Origin: Poindextera sp035604135
Lineage (GTDB): Bacteria > Pseudomonadota > Alphaproteobacteria > Caulobacterales > Caulobacteraceae
Length of the DNA: 64,000 nt
Assembly (NCBI GenBank): GCA_035604135.1
Contig: DATNJB010000049.1
Location: forward strand, 26,489-90,488
Reading direction: 5' to 3'
Shown: positions 59,054 through 64,000 of the stretch, one piece after another
Numbering within the stretch: position 1 is the stretch's first letter
How the letters are laid out: each line of letters opens with the position of its first letter
The notes under the pieces: generated by a model
The model's database searches: none
What the model was told of the DNA's origin: nothing
What the model saw: the letters and a program-made list of their open reading frames with translations, nothing else
Translations under genes and position numbers: made by a program

Positions 59054-60540
59054 GGCCCCAGCGCCTCGATCAGCGGCCCCAGGCGCCCCTCGTAGCGCCG
59101 CCAACGCCCGACCGAGGTCGAGAACAGCGGCTGGCGCACCTGGGCGGCGCTTGCGGTCGTCACCGCCCGCTCGGTCTTGTGGAATTGCAGGCAGCGCGGG
59201 TCCCAGGCGAGCCCACAGGCCTCGGTGACCAGCCAGCGGATCCGCGCCTCCGGGTCGGCGAGCAGGGCCTCGTATTCGACGTCGATCACGCGCCCGGGCA
59301 GGACGCGGGCCCAGTGGTCCATCAGATCGCGATAGCCCCGGTAGGCCTCGCCGATCTGGGCCATGTCGAAGAGGGTCTCGTTCCCGATCGTGAACAGCTG
59401 GCGATAGCAGGCCACGCAGGTGTCGAGCGGATCGCGCACGCTGTTCAGGATGACCGCGCGCGGGAACATCAGGTGGATCATGCCGACGTGCAGATAGCTC
59501 TCGAGCGTCTTGTCGACGAGGCGCGAACGGCGGGTCCAGCCGCGCGCGCCCATCTGCGCCAGGTAGGCGTCGGCGAGCGCGCGAAAGAGCCCCGGCCGGC
59601 CCACGCCCGCCGGGTCGTAGGCGCGGCTGCGGCGGAGCAGCTCGGCCATCACGTCGCTCTCACCCATGCCTTGCACGCCCGGATGGCTGGCCAGGATCTG
59701 CTCGATCAGGGTCGAGCCCGAGCGCGGCATGCCGACGACGAAGATGGGCGAGACGGAGGGATCGCCCTCGCCGTGGTGGGCGGCGATGAAGTCGGACGTG
59801 AACAGCGCCTCGACGCGGGCGATCGAACGCGCGGTGACTTGGGCGACTCTGCGCGGGTCGCTGACGCCGCCTCGGGCGATGAGCGCGGCGTGCTTGGCCC
59901 TGTTGCCGGCGGCGAAGGCGGCGAACGCCTTGTCGTAGGCCCCGCGCGCCTCGAGCACCTCGCCCTCGGCGAAGTGCAGGCCGATGCGTGTCTCGGCGTC
60001 GACGCCCGCGTCTTCGGCTGCGCGCTGGATCGCAGCGAGCTCGGCGTCGGCGACGCTCTGCGGGCGGATAAGCGCGAGCCGCGCCAGCGCGAGTGCGCCG
60101 AGGCGGGGATCGGCCGCGAGCACCCGGTAATGGTCGACGCTCTCGTCGATCCGACCGATGGCGGCAAGCGCAACGGCCAGGCAGAACCGGGTGTCCGTCG
60201 CGTCCGGCTGGAGCGCCAAGGCGCGCGCGTAAGCGTCGGCGGCGTCGCGCCAATGGCCCAAGGTCTCGCTCGCCCGGCCGAGGTTGAAGAGCGCGGGATA
60301 GAGGTCAGGCTCAAGCTTCACGACCCGTTTCAGCCTCACCACCGCCTCCGGCAATCGGCCGCGGCGAATGTCGATCATCGCCAGCGAAGAGACAGCCCGA
60401 TGGTCACGCGGCGCGGCGGCTTCGACCGCGCCATAGCCGCGCGCCGCCTCGTCGAGCCGCCCGGCGACGTAGTGGGCGGCGGCCGCGCTCAGCGTGGCCT
60501 CGACCGCCTCAACGCTCATGCGGGCCGGCCGCCTGGCCAT
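59008..60540 (-). CDS. TPR-containing sulfotransferase
   Basis: 510 aa from ATG 60540 (MARRPARMSVEAVE), chosen because GGAGGG lies six bases upstream; a TTG five codons earlier would put that site inside the gene. Residues 10-240 form TPR repeats (AVVRLKRVVKLEPDLYPALF, DAADAYARALALQPDATD). The sulfotransferase domain begins PIFVVGMPRSGSTLIEQILASHP, the 5'-phosphosulfate P-loop, with a later NSVRDPLDTCVACY 3'-phosphate segment. It transfers sulfate from PAPS to an unknown protein or lipid. It follows the TonB receptor, separated by a hairpin. Confidence 0.9.
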   Translation of the reverse strand: MARRPARMSVEAVEATLSAAAAHYVAGRLDEAARGYGAVEAAAPRDHRAVSSLAMIDIRRGRLPEAVVRLKRVVKLEPDLYPALFNLGRASETLGHWRDAADAYARALALQPDATDTRFCLAVALAAIGRIDESVDHYRVLAADPRLGALALARLALIRPQSVADAELAAIQRAAEDAGVDAETRIGLHFAEGEVLEARGAYDKAFAAFAAGNRAKHAALIARGGVSDPRRVAQVTARSIARVEALFTSDFIAAHHGEGDPSVSPIFVVGMPRSGSTLIEQILASHPGVQGMGESDVMAELLRRSRAYDPAGVGRPGLFRALADAYLAQMGARGWTRRSRLVDKTLESYLHVGMIHLMFPRAVILNSVRDPLDTCVACYRQLFTIGNETLFDMAQIGEAYRGYRDLMDHWARVLPGRVIDVEYEALLADPEARIRWLVTEACGLAWDPRCLQFHKTERAVTTASAAQVRQPLFSTSVGRWRRYEGRLGPLIEALGPYASTGTHHSTQAPA

Positions 60541-60561
60541 TTTCGCCCCCTCCAAAGGAAA

Positions 60562-60585
60562 CGGCCGGGCGTCGCCGCCCGGCCG
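60562..60585 (-). terminator. Hairpin between TonB receptor and sulfotransferase
   Basis: CGGCCGGGCG (60562-60571) and CGCCCGGCCG (60576-60585) pair perfectly around TCGC. On the minus strand TTTCCTTT follows. This fits an intrinsic terminator or attenuator that lowers sulfotransferase transcription relative to the receptor. Confidence 0.65.
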
Positions 60586-60609
60586 TCCATTTGTCGATGT
60601 CCGCCTCGG

Positions 60610-63285
60610 CTAGTGGAAGCGAACCTGCAGCTCCGCGCCGAACGTGAGCGGATTCGTAAGGCCCTTTGAGGTGAGGACGTCGTACGGTCCGGCCGGCGCG
60701 TACTGTGTTTCGCCGAAGTTATCCCAGCCGTTGGTGTTGAACACGTTGTCGACGAACGCGCTCACCGTGTAGCGGTTCTGCGAGTCGTCCCACTGCGCCC
60801 GCAGGTTGACGGTCGAATAGGCCGGCGCCAAGTCCTGGGCGGTGTTCCAGATCGTGCCGTAGGTCTGGTCCTTCCAGACGTAGGACGCCGAGAGCGACAA
60901 CCGGCCGGGATCGAACGTGAAGACGTAGATGGCATTCAGAGCGAACTTGTTCGGCGGCGCCTCTGGAAGCGTCCTGCCCAACAGCGTCTGCAGGCCAGTC
61001 CCTGGCGCGCAGCCTGTCGTGTTCGCGTGCAGCAGGATCGCATTGGGGTCGCCGGTGTTAAGGAAGCACTGACCGCCTGTCTTGGTCACCTTGGCGCTCA
61101 AGTAGCTGTATTCCGCGGTGAAGGTCAGCGCGTCGGTTGGACGCCACACGCCTTCGAGCTCCAGGCCGTAGAGCCGAGACTCGGGAAGGTTCTTGATTTC
61201 CAGCACGTTGACGCCGCCGCCGATCGGAGTCTCGAGCGGCTGCTGGTCGTTGAAGTAGTTCTCGTAGAACACCGCGCCGTTGACCACGAATGTGCTGGCG
61301 ATCTGAATCTTGGCGCCCGCTTCGAAGTTGTCGATGTACTCCGGTGCGGTCTCAGGGTCTGGCGCGATGGCCCCGGCATTGAAGCCGCCGGTCTTGTAGC
61401 CCCGACTGTACTTCGCGTAGGCCAGAACGCCGGTCTCCGGCGTCCACGTCAACGTGGCTTCGCCCGTCACGCCGTTCCAGCTCCCGTCAAGGTTACGCAC
61501 GACCATGCCCGTTGTCGGGTTGACGTGCGCCAAGCTGGCTCCAGGGAATGTGAAAAATAACCCCGCAGCGCCGAACGCCGAGCTGAGATCGATCGCCGGC
61601 GTCGCGGCGCCCCAGTTTCCGGCGCTTGGCAGTCCGATCGCTCCGAAGTCGAAGCCTACGGCGCGGAACTGCTCGTACCCTTGCTTGTGATCGTCCGTGT
61701 AACGCAGCGCGCCTTCGATCTTCCAGGCCGGGTCGATCTGATAGCTCGCCTGCCCGTACCCAGCATAGGAATCGTAGGTCAGGTTGCCGTCCAGGGTTAT
61801 CACGCAGCCGTCAGGATTGCCCGGCGCACCGACCGGGTGAAATAGCTGCACCTGAGACGGCTGACAGCCCAACCCGACTGGTTGGTTGAAGTGCTCATGG
61901 TACCAGTATACCCCCGCGATCCACTGTAGCGGACCCTGACTGGTCGACACGAGGTTGAGCTCGTGACTGAAGTACTGCTCATCCTCGATGAAGTCGGTGT
62001 GGTTGCCCGCCGGATTGATCGTCAAAGGGGCTTCGCACACGGCCAGCGGGATGCCTACGCCGGTGCAGGGCGCAGCGGCGAGCGCGTTTGGCGCGCCTTG
62101 GACCTGGTATTGCAGCACGCCCGAGTCGACGCCGGGTCCGAAGTCCAAATGGTAGAAGAACGACTGGTAGCCGCCCAGGTACTGCAGGTCCGCGCCAGGG
62201 AAATGGTAGGTCAGGTGGACGGCCAGCGCGATGTCGTTGTTCTGGGTGTTCCGTTGGTTCGACGTCTCGATGAAGTTATGCAGGTTCACGTTCGTGGGGT
62301 CGTTTCCGGGGAACTGCGACGCAATGACCCGGTCGGTGACGATGCTCCCCGGAATGAGGACGTCGGGGCTGAACAACGGATTGCAGCCTAGGTTGCCGGG
62401 CTGCGTGGCGCAGAAGGCGAAGTTGCCGACCGGTGCGAGAGAGCCGTTAGGAAACTCGTAGTCGTTGAAGTTGCCGACCGTGGCGACCGTGTGGAAGCTG
62501 GTGACGTAGTCGCCGCTCGACACCATCGCCCAGGCGTCGAAGTTGTTCCAATTGCCCTGCAGCTGTCCCTCAAGGTACGACGTATGTCCGTTGTTCCCTT
62601 GCGGAAGGTTCCCACCTTCCCGAGGGCCGTCCAGGTTGTTGAAGTACCCTCCGGTCTCGCTGGTGTAGTTGCCGCCGATACGGAAGCGGACATGGTCGTC
62701 GAGCGGCCCGGACAGCACGGCTTCGCCGTAGTACTCGCCGTAGTCCTGTACGCCGACGCGCCCCTCGGCGTACAGCGAGGACGTGGGCAGGGCCGAAATG
62801 AAGTTGATTGTGCCGGCGTCGGCGTTCGAGCCGTGCAGCACGTTCTGCGGGCCGCGGTCGACCTCGACTTGGCTGACGAACAAGGAGTCGTGGTACTCGG
62901 CGACCGACGCGTTCGCGCCATAGTAGATGCCGTTCACGTAGAACGCGACGGCGGACTCCGTACCGAGGTTGTCGGTGTTCCGGCCAACGCCGCGAATGTA
63001 GGCCCGGTCGGCGATCGAGTAGTAGGAAAGTCCGGGCGTGAAATCGCTGATGTTCTGGACCGTGTGGATTTCCATCAGGTCGCGCTGCTTGGCGGTGAAG
63101 GCCGTCACGGCGACCGGCACCTTCTCAATCGCCGCCGACCGCTTGCCGGCCGTCACGATCACCTGCGCCGAGCCGGCCTCCGGCGGCGCCGCAGGCGCCG
63201 CTGCCTGCGCCATGGCCTGGCCTGCGCCAAGAGCAGCGATCGTCACAGCCGCGGCGGACGCGCCGCACAGAAATGCCAGCTTCAT
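60610..63285 (-). CDS. TonB-dependent outer-membrane receptor
   Basis: 891 aa from ATG 63285, preceded by GGGAGGG; the upstream frame is rejected. Signal peptide MKLAFLCGASAAAVTIAALG ending AMAQ. The plug domain carries VIVTAGKRSAAIEKVPVAVTAF and RGVGRNTDNLGTESAVAFYVNG, with QVEVDRGPQNVLHGSNADAGTINF as the conserved plug end. Twenty-two-strand barrel repeats follow (LTYDSYAGYGQASYQID, ATLTWTPETGVLAYAKYSRGYKTGGFNAG), ending LTFGAELQVRFH with the terminal aromatic. The substrate is unknown; family members import siderophores, B12 or glycans. It pairs with the TPR-sulfotransferase. Confidence 0.93.
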   Translation of the reverse strand: MKLAFLCGASAAAVTIAALGAGQAMAQAAAPAAPPEAGSAQVIVTAGKRSAAIEKVPVAVTAFTAKQRDLMEIHTVQNISDFTPGLSYYSIADRAYIRGVGRNTDNLGTESAVAFYVNGIYYGANASVAEYHDSLFVSQVEVDRGPQNVLHGSNADAGTINFISALPTSSLYAEGRVGVQDYGEYYGEAVLSGPLDDHVRFRIGGNYTSETGGYFNNLDGPREGGNLPQGNNGHTSYLEGQLQGNWNNFDAWAMVSSGDYVTSFHTVATVGNFNDYEFPNGSLAPVGNFAFCATQPGNLGCNPLFSPDVLIPGSIVTDRVIASQFPGNDPTNVNLHNFIETSNQRNTQNNDIALAVHLTYHFPGADLQYLGGYQSFFYHLDFGPGVDSGVLQYQVQGAPNALAAAPCTGVGIPLAVCEAPLTINPAGNHTDFIEDEQYFSHELNLVSTSQGPLQWIAGVYWYHEHFNQPVGLGCQPSQVQLFHPVGAPGNPDGCVITLDGNLTYDSYAGYGQASYQIDPAWKIEGALRYTDDHKQGYEQFRAVGFDFGAIGLPSAGNWGAATPAIDLSSAFGAAGLFFTFPGASLAHVNPTTGMVVRNLDGSWNGVTGEATLTWTPETGVLAYAKYSRGYKTGGFNAGAIAPDPETAPEYIDNFEAGAKIQIASTFVVNGAVFYENYFNDQQPLETPIGGGVNVLEIKNLPESRLYGLELEGVWRPTDALTFTAEYSYLSAKVTKTGGQCFLNTGDPNAILLHANTTGCAPGTGLQTLLGRTLPEAPPNKFALNAIYVFTFDPGRLSLSASYVWKDQTYGTIWNTAQDLAPAYSTVNLRAQWDDSQNRYTVSAFVDNVFNTNGWDNFGETQYAPAGPYDVLTSKGLTNPLTFGAELQVRFH

Positions 63286-63690
63286 CTTAAGCCCTCCCCA
63301 GGACGGCCATCCGCGCTTACGGCGGAGTTTTGGCCCGTTGAACACTGTGACCGCGCCGCAACTGTGACGCAACGGAAAAATAACAGTGACGGCCGTTCCG
63401 CGCGTGTGGACCGAATAGTCTTGCGGCGTTCCCGCCCGTCCTCTTGGGCTGGCGCCGTCGCTCGACCGTCCGCCGTCCTTATGTGACGCGGCGTCAAACG
63501 TCGCGCAACGGTAAAATGGCGCCATGGCGCGCTGGCGAACCCACGCGCTCGCGAACATCGGACCTGAGCTGGGCCCCGACCCGCCCAATCAACACCCGGT
63601 CGAGGCGGCCGAGGGCTATTCAACTCCTGCGGTTCCGCTAACGTAGCCCTGGGTTCCGGTGACGAGGTTCGGCTGCCCGGGGGGAATGTC
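63286..63690. other. 405-base gene-free divergent intergenic region
   Basis: This separates the minus-strand TonB receptor from the plus-strand membrane protease. No convincing coding frame is present. It holds the TGTGAC-type direct repeats near the receptor start (63345-63391) and another at 63482-63487. GGGGGGAA lies upstream of the protease ATG. The remainder shows no recognisable element. Confidence 0.6.
63345..63391 (-). promoter_or_regulatory. Direct repeats upstream of TonB receptor
   Basis: ACTGTGAC occurs at 63345-63352 and 63362-63369, and ACAGTGAC at 63384-63391. A further TGTGAC lies at 63482-63487. On the receptor strand these read GTCACAGT or GTCACTGT. Spacing (17 and 22 bases) suits repeated binding of one regulator about 60-105 bases before the start codon. 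Confidence 0.4.
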
Positions 63691-64000
63691 ATGTCCAAGA
63701 ATCTCCGCGCGGTTCTGGAGTGCGTCTGGACCGGCCTCTTCGCGGTCGTCTTCACCGGGCTCATCTCCGGCATTTGGGCCGGATTGCTGATCACGAACCT
63801 GAAACTGACGCCGGCGCTGCACTGGGCGGTGGTTCCGATGGGGCTAGTGCTCTGGGCGGCGTGGTCGTTCCTGGGCGGACAGTGGGGCTTTTCGCGCTCG
63901 AAGGCGGCCCGCGCGGCCTACCTGCGCGCTGGCCCGTTGCCGACGCCCGCCATGCTCTGGGCGATCACCGCCGGTCTGCTCGGCATCGTCGCGCTCGCCG
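63691..64000 (+). CDS. CPBP-family membrane protease, N-terminal part (cut by window edge)
   Basis: 103 residues are visible from ATG 63691, with GGGGGGAA upstream. MSKNLRAVLECVWTGLFAVV is followed by a first hydrophobic helix (AVVFTGLISGIWAGLLI), a second (WAVVPMGLVLWAAWSFLGG), a basic segment GFSRSKAARAAYLRAGP and a third helix at the edge. This arrangement resembles CPBP intramembrane metalloproteases of related bacteria. The EExxxR and FxxxH motifs that would confirm it lie beyond the window, so the family call is tentative. Confidence 0.55.
   Translation, partial: MSKNLRAVLECVWTGLFAVVFTGLISGIWAGLLITNLKLTPALHWAVVPMGLVLWAAWSFLGGQWGFSRSKAARAAYLRAGPLPTPAMLWAITAGLLGIVALA

Overview
GC-rich alphaproteobacterial DNA. 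The dense gene packing, many acyl-CoA dehydrogenases, a TonB receptor paired with a TPR-sulfotransferase, and the propionate genes suggest Caulobacterales, perhaps a Phenylobacterium- or Caulobacter-like genus. That placement is inference, not a database result. I see no rRNA, tRNA, CRISPR array, transposase or integrase. Most of the window is ordinary chromosome. The accessory-looking parts are the first 4.7 kb, the two sites near 47.7 kb and 52.6-53.1 kb, and 55.2-56.9 kb.

Layout: 1-4.7 kb holds a truncated acetyltransferase, a chimeric hydrolase relic, and two tandem paralogues that join a TIR domain to a TolB-like domain and TPRs. Each TIR gene carries a copy of the same promoter-like box and the same 3' repeat. 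4.7-8.4 kb (minus) is a TetR, hydrolase, quinone oxidoreductase and DmeF-type metal exporter operon. 8.4-9.7 kb holds a cysteine-rich secreted protein and a DUF72 protein. 9.9-15.7 kb is a complete tripartite RND efflux operon. 15.7-18.3 kb has a polysaccharide deacetylase and a carboxylesterase.

18.3-26.2 kb is a long co-directional run: MarR regulator with a perfect operator palindrome, MFS exporter, acyl-CoA dehydrogenase, crotonase, alpha/beta hydrolase, class III CoA transferase, VOC protein and zinc alcohol dehydrogenase. It looks like a regulated catabolic operon for an unknown CoA-activated substrate. 26.3-34.4 kb has a small hypothetical protein, a luciferase-like monooxygenase, a glycogen-debranching-type glucosidase with a GT4 glycosyltransferase, two SDRs and a CsgG-like/SH3 secreted protein. 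34.5-39.4 kb is a four-gene acyl-CoA dehydrogenase operon that includes a tandem triplication.

39.5-48.9 kb is mixed: thioesterase, molybdopterin-fold protein plus lipoprotein cytochrome c, nucleotidyltransferase, HAD, carboxymuconolactone decarboxylase-like, SDR, SGNH hydrolase, GMC oxidoreductase, and an XRE-cupin regulator followed by a frameshifted acetyltransferase. 49-55.1 kb (minus) is a methylmalonyl-CoA pathway operon (biotin carboxylase subunit and both mutase subunits). It is interrupted by a GxxExxY PD-(D/E)XK nuclease gene flanked by 25-bp inverted repeats. A second, gene-less copy of that inverted-repeat pair lies at 47.68-47.77 kb.

55.2-59 kb holds a glutathione transferase fragment fused to a ketosynthase start, a large inverted-repeat element, an acyl-CoA dehydrogenase-like flavoprotein and an AraC/GyrI regulator. 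59-63.3 kb has a TPR-sulfotransferase and TonB receptor pair. The window ends inside a likely CPBP membrane protease.

The strongest leads for something undescribed are the duplicated TIR-TolB-TPR cassette and the inverted-repeat unit carrying the GxxExxY nuclease, with its empty partner.
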